Source: Neorhizobium populisoli
Lineage (GTDB): Bacteria > Pseudomonadota > Alphaproteobacteria > Rhizobiales > Rhizobiaceae
Reading direction: 5' to 3'
Assembly (NCBI RefSeq): GCF_019430945.1
Contig: NZ_JAHYCB010000008.1
Coordinates: forward strand, 186,001 to 250,000
DNA: 64,000 bases
Shown: positions 34,201 through 43,145 of the stretch, piece after piece
How the letters are laid out: every line of letters starts with the position of its first letter
Numbering within the stretch: the stretch's first letter is position 1
Made by a program: the position numbers and the translations under genes
Notes under the pieces: generated by a model
Databases searched by the model: none
What the model saw: only the letters and a program-made list of their open reading frames with translations
What the model was told of the DNA's origin: nothing

Positions 34201-35268
34201 ATGGCTCGGGTCGAGATTTCGCAACTTGAGAAAAGCTACGATGATGTCGACGTCGTGCGTGGCATCGATATCGATATTCCGGATGGCGAATTCGTCGTGC
34301 TCGTCGGTCCGTCCGGCTGCGGCAAGTCCACGCTGCTCAGGATGATCGCCGGACTGGAGGGCATTACCGACGGTGAAATCCGCATTGACGACACAGTCGT
34401 CAACGACATCGCCGCCAAGGATCGCGATATTGCGATGGTCTTCCAGAACTATGCGCTTTATCCGCATATGACGGTTGCCGAGAACATGAGTTTCGCGCTG
34501 AAGCTCAAGGGCGAACCGAAGCCGAGGATCGATGATGCGGTGAAACGCGCCTCAGCCATTCTCGGCCTCGATGCGCTCCTCCAACGACTGCCGAAACAGC
34601 TTTCCGGCGGCCAGCGTCAGCGTGTCGCGATGGGCAGGGCGATTGTTCGTGACCCAAAGGTCTTCCTGTTCGATGAGCCGCTTTCGAACCTCGATGCCAA
34701 GCTGCGTGTTCAGATGCGCTCCGAGATCAAGGAACTGCACCAACGGCTAAAGACCACTACGATCTACGTAACGCATGACCAGATCGAGGCCATGACAATG
34801 GCCGACCGCATCGTCGTCATGCAGGGTGGCGTGGTCGAGCAAATGGGTGCGCCGCTGGAACTCTACGATAAGCCGGCCAACGTTTTCGTCGCGACGTTCA
34901 TCGGCTCTCCGTCAATGAACCTCTATCCCGGCACCGTCGAGACAAGCGAAGATGGGCTGGTGGTGCGCACAGAAGAGGGGGCGACCATGCCGCTTCCCCC
35001 TGACCGTAAGGACCTTGTGGGCAGCAGGATCGTCTACGGTATTCGCCCCGAGGATATCGTTGTCGGTTCCGGTCCCGGCGCGATTGCCCGGATCAGCACC
35101 GTCGAACCCACCGGCGCCGAAACGCTTTTGCTCTGCAAGGTCGGAAAAGTCAGTACGGTCGTCGTATCCCGCGAGCGAGTGACGCTCGGGCCGGGTAGCG
35201 ATATTGCGTTGACGTTTCCGACGGAGCGGCTGCATCTGTTCGATCAGGCGACAGGGCGTCGGCTCTAG
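34201..35268 (+). CDS. Sugar ABC transporter ATPase, MalK/UgpC type (cassette B)
   Basis: 355 residues. Walker A GPSGCGKST, signature LSGGQRQR, Walker B VFLFDEPLSNLDA and switch YVTHDQ are intact; a TOBE region fills the last 110 residues. Long stretches are identical to the ATPase at 21,713, differing mostly in the C-terminal regulatory part, as expected for paralogues serving two importers. Last gene of the 29,254 operon. Confidence 0.92.
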   Translation: MARVEISQLEKSYDDVDVVRGIDIDIPDGEFVVLVGPSGCGKSTLLRMIAGLEGITDGEIRIDDTVVNDIAAKDRDIAMVFQNYALYPHMTVAENMSFALKLKGEPKPRIDDAVKRASAILGLDALLQRLPKQLSGGQRQRVAMGRAIVRDPKVFLFDEPLSNLDAKLRVQMRSEIKELHQRLKTTTIYVTHDQIEAMTMADRIVVMQGGVVEQMGAPLELYDKPANVFVATFIGSPSMNLYPGTVETSEDGLVVRTEEGATMPLPPDRKDLVGSRIVYGIRPEDIVVGSGPGAIARISTVEPTGAETLLLCKVGKVSTVVVSRERVTLGPGSDIALTFPTERLHLFDQATGRRL

Positions 35269-35523
35269 CGGGGTCTTAAGTAGTATCAGGTTTGGCGACA
35301 TTAGCCCGCTGGCGATGCCGGTCTCGGTGCATTGCGCTTGCAGTTCGACGCCCAAGGGGAATGTGGGTGTGTTAAGCTCAACTACTTTCGCTGCTCTCTT
35401 TGAACTGTTGAGTTCCATAAACCAACGTTACGCCACAATGACGTCTTTTTAATCGGTTTCTGTTTCAAACGGAAGGCTGGAATATCCAGATTCATGCAGG
35501 ATTCATGAGCCTCCGACCCCGCC
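35269..35523. other. Gap with nothing recognised
   Basis: 255 bases between the ATPase and the convergent MNT-HEPN gene. No family motif, clear terminator or repeat was found. Confidence 0.4.
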
Positions 35524-36441
35524 TCATGCCCATTCGTCTGCCGATTTCTTCAAGATCTCAACATGCTCACGACAGACCGTTCTTACAACTTCGAGGAGAA
35601 CGGTTGTTCGTTTCGCAAGCCAGTCCAAGGCCTCGGCACCGATCTCGTAGTGTTTCGAATAACGGGCCTTGACGTAGGCTTCGTTGAGCGTGTTGAACCA
35701 GGCGCGCTCTCTATGCTGATCACGAGGAAAAGCCTCTGCCAAGCGACGATCCTGTCCTTCCGCCAGCGAACGCAGAAACTTAATGTTGTGAGAGGGAGGG
35801 CCGTAATTTGTGAGTGTTAGTAATAGGCACGCGTAGGCTTGTTCGAGTGCCTGATGCAGAAGAAAAGCCGCCCGTTTATCGAAGCTTTTCATACAGGCAT
35901 GATTGGCTAATTCCAGAAACTCGTTCGCGGCTGCCATCCTTTCGGCGAAATGTGTTTCAGCGACCCTTAGCTGATCAAATGCTGAAAGCGGCTTAGGTTC
36001 CGCAAGCGGCTCATCTTCAAGTTCGTAAAGGACGATGCCTTCTTTGCGGATGTCGGAGAAGAAATATTGCCCCTCCTTGAGATAGGTATTCACCTCGCGC
36101 CGGGAGTGGACGATGAGACTTACAGGCGTTTCGATCGATTTCTCGCGGATCAAACGGTCAGCTGTCTTGTACCAGTACGTCGCGAAATCGCAGAGCCGGC
36201 GGTCGTTGACGATAATCAGCAGGTCGAAGTCCGAACGATAACCCTTCATCGTGAAGGGTTCATCGACCCAGCCACCCTTGGCGTAGGAACCGAACAGGAT
36301 GATCTTCAGTATGCGGCCGCGCTTCTTGAACTGGGCGGTGCCCTCCTTCAAAGCGTCCTCAAACTCCTCGTGGATAATCTCCAGCACGCGGTCCAGCTCA
36401 CGCTGCTTGTGAGGAGGGATATGATCACGGGATGTTTTCAT
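35524..36441 (-). CDS. MNT-HEPN fusion: nucleotidyltransferase with C-terminal HEPN domain
   Basis: 305 residues from ATG 36441. The nucleotidyltransferase part has ILFGSYAKGGW near residue 49 and SDFDLLIIV near 70, the GS...DxD catalytic pattern. The C-terminal 150 residues are a HEPN bundle (KRAAFLLHQALEQAYACLLL near 195, ARYSKHYEI near 265). MNT proteins AMPylate HEPN RNase toxins as antitoxins; here both are in one chain, so it may be a self-contained switch or a signalling protein. It stands alone between catabolic loci and has no partner gene nearby. Confidence 0.78.
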   Translation of the reverse strand: MKTSRDHIPPHKQRELDRVLEIIHEEFEDALKEGTAQFKKRGRILKIILFGSYAKGGWVDEPFTMKGYRSDFDLLIIVNDRRLCDFATYWYKTADRLIREKSIETPVSLIVHSRREVNTYLKEGQYFFSDIRKEGIVLYELEDEPLAEPKPLSAFDQLRVAETHFAERMAAANEFLELANHACMKSFDKRAAFLLHQALEQAYACLLLTLTNYGPPSHNIKFLRSLAEGQDRRLAEAFPRDQHRERAWFNTLNEAYVKARYSKHYEIGAEALDWLAKRTTVLLEVVRTVCREHVEILKKSADEWA

Positions 36442-36641
36442 GGCCAAGCGGTAAGCCAAAGCTCTGCTTTCGTCTACTCGCAGATTTGCTAGGTTTGCCC
36501 GCGGTTCAGTTGGACGAGAGAAAAATGATTGAGAAGCGTGATTGGAGCCGGGTATAACGTGGTAGAATAACCGTCCAAAGAAATCGACTTTGACACTTAT
36601 ACGCGCGCATGTCTCTATCCGGCGAAAAACAGGAGGTGAAC

Positions 36642-38192
36642 ATGAGAATAAGCCGTAGATCCCTTAGAGCAGCTACCACAGTGATCGCTATTGTTTTGGG
36701 TCCTGCTATGGCCGGCGCTGATACGCTAAAGGTCGGCATCAATGCGCCGGATATTTCCACTCTAGACCCGACGCGGGCAACAGCAACTGCTGATGTCACG
36801 CTCGTGTCGTGGATGTTTAACGGGCTTGTGCGTTTCCTGCCGGGAAGCGCGGACCCAACCAAGATCGAGCCTGATCTGGCTGAAAGCTGGACCTCCTCGG
36901 CTGATGGGCTGGTGTGGACTTTCAAGCTGCGTCCGAATGTCAAATTCCATGGGGACTACGGCACTCTCAGCTCGGAAGACGTTGTGTTCTCCCTGATGCG
37001 CGCCAAGGATCCGAAGACATCGTCGTTCTCCAGCGATTTTTCAGGCGTGAAATCGATCGAGGCTGTCGATCCGATGACGGTCAGGATTACGCTGAGCGAG
37101 CCGGTACCGGGTTTTCTCGGTCTCATCGCCAATTATCATGGCGGCAATATCATCAGCAAAAAGGCGTTTGAAAAGCTCGGCGCGGATTTCAAGAGCCGGC
37201 CGATCGGGACCGGGCCTTTCATGTTCGAAAGCGCGATCACGCAGCAGGCCGTCAACCTGAAGGCTTTTCCCGGATATTTCAGGGGCGCGCCGAAGCTCGA
37301 CGGTATCAGGTTTGACCTCATCCCGACAGACTCCAGCCGGGAGCTGGCGTTCCGCTCCGGCGAGCTCGATCTCATTTACGGCAAGCGCGAACAGCGCTGG
37401 GTCGACCAGGCGAAAGCATGGGATGGTGCGGTCGTCGATATTTTCGCACCCGGTGAATATCGTACCGTATTCCTCAACAGGTCTCGTCCGCCTCTGGACA
37501 ATGTGAAGGTCCGCCAGGCCGTCGCGCAAGCCATCAATGTCGACCAGATCGTTGAGTTCGTCGGCGCCGGCGTTGGCCCGAAAGGGTGTTCGGTCGTCCC
37601 CTCCGGCTATCTGGGAGAGGATTGCAGCTGGACCTATAAATACGATCCCGCCGCTTCGAAGAAGCTGCTTGCGGAGGCCGGGTTCTCCAAGGGCGTGCAG
37701 CTTTCGGCCGTCGTGTCCTCGAATTCATCCCAGCTGCCGATCATGGAAGTCATCCAGGCCCAGCTGGCCGAGGCGGGCATCGATCTGCAGATGAAGGTGG
37801 TCGATCATCCGACATATCAGGAACAGATCCGCAAGGATCTGGGCGATGTCGTGTTTTATGGCGCTGCGCGATATCCGGTAGCGGACAGTTATCTCAGTCA
37901 GTTCTACCATTCGGATGCTGCGATCGGAAAACCGACCGCCGTTACGAACTTCGGCCATTGCGATGCGGCTGATGCCGAAATCACCGCGGCGCGGCGGGCA
38001 ACCTCGGATGACGAGCGGCTGAAGCAGTGGTCGGCGGCGCAGAAGAAGATCTTCGAACAGGTATGCGGGGTCCCGCTTTTCAGCCTGATGCAGGTCTGGG
38101 TACACAGCAAGGCGCTCGATTACGGCTATGAATTGAAGGGCTCGCTCAATCTCGCTCCGCCGATCACCGAAAAGACGACGCTGAAACGCTGA
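36642..38192 (+). CDS. Family 5 ABC binding protein of the opine-type locus
   Basis: 516 residues from ATG 36642 behind a perfect AGGAGGT. The signal peptide (MRISRRSLRAATT..., cut after AMAGA) has a twin arginine. The mature protein is a family 5 (oligopeptide/opine/nickel type) binding protein with DLAESWTSSADGLVWTFKLR and SSEDVVFS segments. The importer genes at 43,142-46,826 lack a binding protein, so this gene almost certainly supplies it although a LysR gene lies between. Its ligand is likely the opine-like substrate of the downstream dehydrogenase and oxidases. Confidence 0.85.
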   Translation: MRISRRSLRAATTVIAIVLGPAMAGADTLKVGINAPDISTLDPTRATATADVTLVSWMFNGLVRFLPGSADPTKIEPDLAESWTSSADGLVWTFKLRPNVKFHGDYGTLSSEDVVFSLMRAKDPKTSSFSSDFSGVKSIEAVDPMTVRITLSEPVPGFLGLIANYHGGNIISKKAFEKLGADFKSRPIGTGPFMFESAITQQAVNLKAFPGYFRGAPKLDGIRFDLIPTDSSRELAFRSGELDLIYGKREQRWVDQAKAWDGAVVDIFAPGEYRTVFLNRSRPPLDNVKVRQAVAQAINVDQIVEFVGAGVGPKGCSVVPSGYLGEDCSWTYKYDPAASKKLLAEAGFSKGVQLSAVVSSNSSQLPIMEVIQAQLAEAGIDLQMKVVDHPTYQEQIRKDLGDVVFYGAARYPVADSYLSQFYHSDAAIGKPTAVTNFGHCDAADAEITAARRATSDDERLKQWSAAQKKIFEQVCGVPLFSLMQVWVHSKALDYGYELKGSLNLAPPITEKTTLKR

Positions 38193-38212
38193 ACGATCAA
38201 ACTCCTCTGTCT

Positions 38213-38266
38213 GGCCTCGGCCTGGGCGTCCGCATCCGTGCGGATGGCACAGTCCGGGGCCTTTTT
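38213..38266 (+). terminator. Intrinsic terminator after the binding-protein gene
   Basis: GGCCTCGG (38213-38220) pairs with CCGGGGCC (38254-38261) with one wobble and encloses a CCGCA/TGCGG hairpin; TTTTT follows at 38262-38266. It isolates the binding-protein transcript from the convergent LysR gene. Confidence 0.75.
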
Positions 38267-38267
38267 G

Positions 38268-39170
38268 TCATGGAGCGATCGTCGTGCTCAGTGCGGCGGA
38301 ATGTGCGGCGGCTACGAAGTCCGCGACGAGGCTGCTGTTGCGGGCGCGAACCGGCCGGACGATCTCGTATTCGAACGCGATTTCGGGAATGAAGCGACGG
38401 ATGGCCACGCGGTCGGCGACGATTTCCATGGAGAGGGGATCGCCGATTGTCACACCGAGCCCGGCGGCTACAAATTCGGCGACATTCGGTGCTGTCGTCG
38501 CTTCAATAACGATCCTGGGCCTTAGCCCATAAGCGTCAAACGTTGCATCCACCTTCCTGCGCATCATGCTTGTCGGTCCGAAGGCGATAAACGGTTCGTC
38601 TACAAAGTCGGGCGGGGTCAATTCCTCTTTCTCGCAAAGGCGGTGCCCTTTCGGGAGTATCGCCACCGCCGGCGGGCTCTTGAGAGCTTCACCGACGACC
38701 GACGGATGTTCCAGCCCGCTGATGACCATCACCACGTCGAGCCGGCGAAGGAGGACAGCCTCGGTCAGAAACTGTGAACTCCTTGCTTCGACTGACACGA
38801 AGACATCGGGGTGGCGGGCTCGAAACAATTTGAGGACCCTGGTTATGAACGGCCCGGATAGCGCCGGCATCGTTCCTATGACCAGCTGTCCGTGTTCTTC
38901 GCGGCGGATCGCCTCCACTGCGCGCGCAAGCTGATGAACTCCACCGAAGATGCGTTCAACCTCTTCGTAGAGCCGCATTCCGCGGCCTGTCGGCACCAGC
39001 CGGCCGCTGTCGCGCTCGAACAGTTGCAACCCGGTATCTGCCTCCAGATCCTGGATGAGCTTGCTTGCTGCCGGTTGAGAGATGCGCAGGACTTCCGATG
39101 CCCGGCTCACCGTACCTGCCTCGACCACGGCCATCAGCGCCTCCAGTTGCCTCAAACTCGGATTTCTCAT
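38268..39170 (-). CDS. LysR-type regulator, NocR/OccR-like
   Basis: 300 residues from ATG 39170. N-terminal HTH LRQLEALMAVVEAGTVSRASEVLRISQPAASKLI and a C-terminal LysR substrate-binding domain. The N-terminus resembles opine regulators such as NocR and OccR. It is divergent from the oxidase operon (39,265) and convergent with the binding-protein gene, and should activate both when the opine-like inducer is present. The decamer CGACTTTGAC occurs upstream of both targets (36585-36594 and 39206-39215). Confidence 0.82.
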   Translation of the reverse strand: MRNPSLRQLEALMAVVEAGTVSRASEVLRISQPAASKLIQDLEADTGLQLFERDSGRLVPTGRGMRLYEEVERIFGGVHQLARAVEAIRREEHGQLVIGTMPALSGPFITRVLKLFRARHPDVFVSVEARSSQFLTEAVLLRRLDVVMVISGLEHPSVVGEALKSPPAVAILPKGHRLCEKEELTPPDFVDEPFIAFGPTSMMRRKVDATFDAYGLRPRIVIEATTAPNVAEFVAAGLGVTIGDPLSMEIVADRVAIRRFIPEIAFEYEIVRPVRARNSSLVADFVAAAHSAALSTTIAP

Positions 39171-39264
39171 TGGTATAACCCTCACGAATACCATGGCAAA
39201 ATAAGCGACTTTGACTTTCTACCTTTCGCCGCTGATTGTGACAAGAAAGAAGGGGAGAAACGAC

Positions 39265-40374
39265 TTGCACGTAGACGTCATCATTATCGGCGCTGGCGTG
39301 GTCGGCGCAGCACTGGCCTACGGAATGGCGCTGAAAGGCAAGCACGTCATCGTTCTGGATGGAGCGGATCGCGATCCACGTGCTGCCCGTGCGAATTTCG
39401 GCTTGGTCTGGGTGCAAGGCAAGGGATCCGACGCGCCCGCTTACAGCGCGTTGACCCGACAGAGCTCGGATCTCTGGCCCGGGTTCAGGCATGAACTTTC
39501 GAAGATTGCCGCGGATCGTATCGATTATGAACGGCCCGGAGGGCTGGTCTACTGTCTGAGCGAAACGGAGTATGCGCACCGGGCCGCCATCAACGAGCGA
39601 ACCCATAATCAAGGTGCGCAGGCCGACACGGAAATGATCGAGCGCGGTGCGCTTGAGCACATGCTGCCTGCGGTGGGCTTAGGTCCCGATGTCGTTGGTG
39701 CCAGCTACTGCAAGCTCGATGGCCATGTGAACCCGTTGCAGCTTCTGGCGGCTTTGCACCGCGCGGTCTTGGTTCTCGGCGGGAGAATCGAATTTCGTAG
39801 TCCGGTCAAAGCGATCTCACCAGTCTCTGGCGGGTTCCGCGTGATCGGGCCGCATGGCGAGTTGCAGGCGCCGCGCGTCGTGGTTGCCGCGGGGCTTGCA
39901 ACTCCGGCGCTGACAGAACCGCTTGGATTGGCCATGCCGATGAAATCGGAGCGGGGGCAGATCCTTGTCACGGAGCGCATCGCGCCCATCCTGCCTTTTC
40001 CCGGTAGCGGCTTGAGACAGAGTGCAGACGGCACGGTGATGATCGGCGCCACGAACGAGAAGATTGCCGATACGAGCGTCACTGCGGCGTCGGCAACCAA
40101 ACTGGCGCAAAGGGCGACGCGGATCATCCCGGCGCTCGGGTCGGCCCGGCTTGTCAGGCAGTGGGCGGGTCTTCGTGTCCTTCCGCTCGACAAGACGCCG
40201 ATCTATGCGGAATCGACGGACTATCCGGGGCTCTTCGCGGCAGCCTGCCATTCGGGCGTGACGCTTGCTGCGGTCCATGCCGCGGTCATCGCGCCGGCCA
40301 TGGGCGGCAGTCATCTGCCCGAGGATCTCGCAGCTTTTTCCAATGGAAGATTCAATGTTCAAAAGTGTGCATGA
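39265..40374 (+). CDS. FAD-dependent oxidoreductase, opine oxidase beta-subunit-like
   Basis: 369 residues from TTG 39265, chosen because GGGGAG lies eight bases upstream and the FAD motif VIIIGAGVVGAAL begins five residues in; the upstream ATG frame adds only a short unrelated leader. DAO fold with a C-terminal RLVRQWAGLRVLPLDKTPIY segment, as in sarcosine oxidase beta and opine oxidase NoxB/OoxB. With the next two genes it would form a heteromeric membrane-linked dehydrogenase that cleaves a secondary amine bond in an opine or D-amino acid conjugate. Confidence 0.82.
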   Translation: MHVDVIIIGAGVVGAALAYGMALKGKHVIVLDGADRDPRAARANFGLVWVQGKGSDAPAYSALTRQSSDLWPGFRHELSKIAADRIDYERPGGLVYCLSETEYAHRAAINERTHNQGAQADTEMIERGALEHMLPAVGLGPDVVGASYCKLDGHVNPLQLLAALHRAVLVLGGRIEFRSPVKAISPVSGGFRVIGPHGELQAPRVVVAAGLATPALTEPLGLAMPMKSERGQILVTERIAPILPFPGSGLRQSADGTVMIGATNEKIADTSVTAASATKLAQRATRIIPALGSARLVRQWAGLRVLPLDKTPIYAESTDYPGLFAAACHSGVTLAAVHAAVIAPAMGGSHLPEDLAAFSNGRFNVQKCA

Positions 40375-40654
40375 AAAGCCTGGAAAGGCTTCGGACATGA
40401 CCGTCCTCGTCAATGGCGTCGAAATCGGCGCCTGGAATGGCGAAACGGTGGCGAGCGTATTGTTGCGTGCTCCTGGAGCCGGACGAGGATCGACGGTCAG
40501 CCGAACACCCCGGTTACCCTATTGTCAGATGGGCGTCTGCTTCGAATGTCTGGTGATCGTCGATGGCAACGCCTCGATGCAGGGCTGTCTCGTCCCGGTC
40601 GCGCCGGGCATGAGGATCGAAAGCCAGCACGGGCCGCGGGAGATCTCGAAATGA
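40355..40654 (+). CDS. 2Fe-2S small subunit of the opine-oxidase-like enzyme
   Basis: 99 residues from ATG 40355 (40,343 and 40,397 are other in-frame ATGs). The cysteines C-x4-C-x2-C-x12-C in YCQMGVCFECLVI...QGC match a plant-type ferredoxin fold of the small subunits found with opine oxidases and D-hydroxyproline dehydrogenase. It overlaps both neighbours, so expression is coupled. It should carry electrons between the two flavoproteins. Confidence 0.85.
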   Translation: MFKSVHEKPGKASDMTVLVNGVEIGAWNGETVASVLLRAPGAGRGSTVSRTPRLPYCQMGVCFECLVIVDGNASMQGCLVPVAPGMRIESQHGPREISK

Positions 40655-42027
40655 AATACGATGTGGTGGTGATTGGCGCCGGGCCGGCCGGCATGTCGGC
40701 TGCAATCCGGCTCCGGAAAAACGGTTCCTCCGTTGCAGTGATCGACGAGCAGCACGCACCGGGCGGCCAGATCTGGCGCGGCGTTGAGCGCAATTCCGGG
40801 CCGGTAGCCGAGGCTCTGGGTACGGATTATCGCAAGGGAGCCGCGCTGGTGCAGGCCTTTCGTGCCTGCGGCGCCGATTACATGCCCGAGACCCAGGTCT
40901 GGCAGATCGAAGAAGGCTGGAACCTGTTCCTGACTTCAGGAGGAAAGGCCCGCCGCATCGGCGCGCGCGTCGTTCTGCTCGCGAATGGCGCACAGGAAAG
41001 GCCGGTACCTTTCCCGGGCTGGACGCTTCCCGGCGTGATGACGGTCGGAGCGGCGCAAATCCTGCTGAAGTCCGGAGGGATGCTGCCGCAAGGCGACGTA
41101 TGGATTGCAGGCGCAGGGCCGCTGCCGCTGCTTTATGCGATCCAGCTCCTCGGTCTCGAAGGACGTATTGCAGGTTTTCTAGATACGTCGCGCAAGCCAG
41201 GTATTGCGGCCTTGACCAAGCTTTCCGGTGCGTGGCGCGACATCCCCGGCTTGTTGAAGGGAGCCCGCTGGCTTCGCGATTTGCGCAAGAGCGGCAAGAT
41301 GGTGCGCGGTTTCCATGACCTCCACGCTGTGGGCGATGGGCGGCTGCAATATCTGGAATGGCAGTCGGCGGGCGAGCGACGCAAGGTAAAGGCCGACGTT
41401 CTCCTCGTACATGAGGGTGTCGTGCCGCGCATCCATGAGACTATGGCGCTCGGATGCGCCCATGAATGGAATGAGCTGCAGAACTATTTCACTCCACGTC
41501 TCGACGGATGGGGCGAAACCAGCAAGGCTGGACTTTTCGTTGCAGGCGACGCCGGCGGCATTGGTGGTTGGCTGGCGGCGACGTTGTCCGGCGAAATCGC
41601 GGGACTTGGGATCGCCAAGCATCTCGACGTATCCTTCGATGCGGAAGGTGAGCGGCATAGAGCCGGTCTGGACAAGCGCCTCGCAAGCGCGCGTGCGCTG
41701 CGCCCGTTTCTCGATGCGCTCTATCCGCCGCCAACGGCCAGCATTGCAGACGAGGTGATTGTCTGTCGCTGCGAAGAGGTAACCGCTGCGCAGATCCGTT
41801 CCGTCGCGAAGGTCAGTGCGCCGGATCCCAATGCGGTGAAAGCTGCGACCCGTTGCGGAATGGGACCTTGCCAGGGCCGACAATGCGGATATTCCGTTCA
41901 GGCGCTGGTTGCGGAAGCGCACGGAATCCCGCCTCGAGACGTCAGCTTCTTCAACATTCGTCCGCCGCTCAAGCCTGTGACGCTGGGCGAGATCGCGACG
42001 CTCGGTGATCTGGAAGACGCATCATGA
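40651..42027 (+). CDS. FAD/NAD(P)-binding oxidoreductase, opine oxidase alpha-subunit-like
   Basis: 458 residues; ATG overlaps the 2Fe-2S stop (ATGA). N-terminal VVVIGAGPAGMSAA nucleotide fold, a PGGQIW loop near residue 33, a second nucleotide-binding region near 150 (DVWIAGAGPLPLLYA), and a C-terminal BFD-like cluster with CRCEEVTAAQI and CGMGPCQGRQC cysteines. This matches NoxA/OoxA and HcnA-type subunits. Together with the beta-type subunits it oxidises the opine-like substrate and passes electrons to quinone. Confidence 0.85.
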   Translation: MKYDVVVIGAGPAGMSAAIRLRKNGSSVAVIDEQHAPGGQIWRGVERNSGPVAEALGTDYRKGAALVQAFRACGADYMPETQVWQIEEGWNLFLTSGGKARRIGARVVLLANGAQERPVPFPGWTLPGVMTVGAAQILLKSGGMLPQGDVWIAGAGPLPLLYAIQLLGLEGRIAGFLDTSRKPGIAALTKLSGAWRDIPGLLKGARWLRDLRKSGKMVRGFHDLHAVGDGRLQYLEWQSAGERRKVKADVLLVHEGVVPRIHETMALGCAHEWNELQNYFTPRLDGWGETSKAGLFVAGDAGGIGGWLAATLSGEIAGLGIAKHLDVSFDAEGERHRAGLDKRLASARALRPFLDALYPPPTASIADEVIVCRCEEVTAAQIRSVAKVSAPDPNAVKAATRCGMGPCQGRQCGYSVQALVAEAHGIPPRDVSFFNIRPPLKPVTLGEIATLGDLEDAS

Positions 42028-43145
42028 ATGCGGATCTTCTGGTCATCGGCGGAGGGCTGCATGGTCTGTCGGCGGCCCTGCAGTCGGCGCGGCGCGGCGT
42101 GTCGGTCATTCTTGTGGAGAGGCATTTTCTCGGCCGGCATGCTTCCGGCGCCACTGCCGCGGGGGTCCGCACGCTCGGGCGGGATCCGGCTGAACTGCCG
42201 CTCAGCCTCGAGGCTGCCAAGACTTGGCACAAGATGAACGCACTGGTGGGCGACGACTGCGGTTTCATCGCCTGCGGGCAGTTGCAGGTCGCGGAGGACG
42301 AAGTTGCGCTGGCCAAGATCCAGGCCCGCGTTCGTGGCCTGGAAGCCAAAGGCTTTACGCACGAGAAAATCATCGGCCGGATTGAGATGCGGGAACTCGT
42401 GCCCGATCTTTCACCTCACTGTCTTGGTGGCGCCTGGGTCGCCGGCGATGGTTCCGCTGACCCGCACCGCACGATCATCGCCTTCCGCGATGCGGCGCTG
42501 CGCGCGGGGGTGAAGGTCGTCGAACAATGCCTGCTCACCGGCCTGCAACGTAGGGCAAGCCGATGGATCGCGGAGACATCAGCCGGCGTCATCGAGGCGG
42601 GAACCGTCGTCAATGCCGGCGGGGCCTGGGCAGACCGGGTCGCAGAACTCGCCGGGGAACCTGTCCGCCAATCCATTCGCACCTCGATGATGGTGGTGAC
42701 GGAGCGCACGCAGGCACGCGTCAAGCCGGTCGTCAGTTCGCTCGGGAGAAAGCTCTCCTTCAAGCAGACCGCTCAAGGGACGATGGTGATCGGCGGTGGA
42801 TCGCAGGGTCGGCTTGCCAGCGACCGGCAATCGGCGAGCGTCGATTTCGTGGCACTGGCAGCATCGGTCGGCGCCGCTGTCCGTCTGTTTCCGGCGCTTA
42901 AGGGCTTGCGCATTGTTCGGACCTGGGCTGGCATGGAGGCCATGACGGAGGACCACCTCCCGGTCATCGGGTTCTCGCGCAAGGCGACCGGCCTCATTCA
43001 TGCTTTTGGATTTTCCGGCCATGGTTTCCAGCTTGTACCCTCGGTTGGCAGGGTGGTTGCCGATCTCGTCTGCGAAGGCCAGACCAATCTCGACCTCGGC
43101 GCCTTTGACGTCGAACGCCTTGCCAAGGAAAGGGCAGTTGCATGA
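42024..43145 (+). CDS. Second FAD-dependent oxidoreductase, beta-subunit-like
   Basis: 373 residues, start overlapping the upstream stop. LLVIGGGLHGLSAA FAD motif at the N-terminus and a late RIVRTWAGMEAMTEDHLPVIG segment, as in DAO-family beta subunits. The operon therefore encodes two different beta-type flavoproteins with one alpha and one 2Fe-2S subunit, which could give two substrate specificities or one larger complex. The stop overlaps the permease start. Confidence 0.82.
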   Translation: MNADLLVIGGGLHGLSAALQSARRGVSVILVERHFLGRHASGATAAGVRTLGRDPAELPLSLEAAKTWHKMNALVGDDCGFIACGQLQVAEDEVALAKIQARVRGLEAKGFTHEKIIGRIEMRELVPDLSPHCLGGAWVAGDGSADPHRTIIAFRDAALRAGVKVVEQCLLTGLQRRASRWIAETSAGVIEAGTVVNAGGAWADRVAELAGEPVRQSIRTSMMVVTERTQARVKPVVSSLGRKLSFKQTAQGTMVIGGGSQGRLASDRQSASVDFVALAASVGAAVRLFPALKGLRIVRTWAGMEAMTEDHLPVIGFSRKATGLIHAFGFSGHGFQLVPSVGRVVADLVCEGQTNLDLGAFDVERLAKERAVA

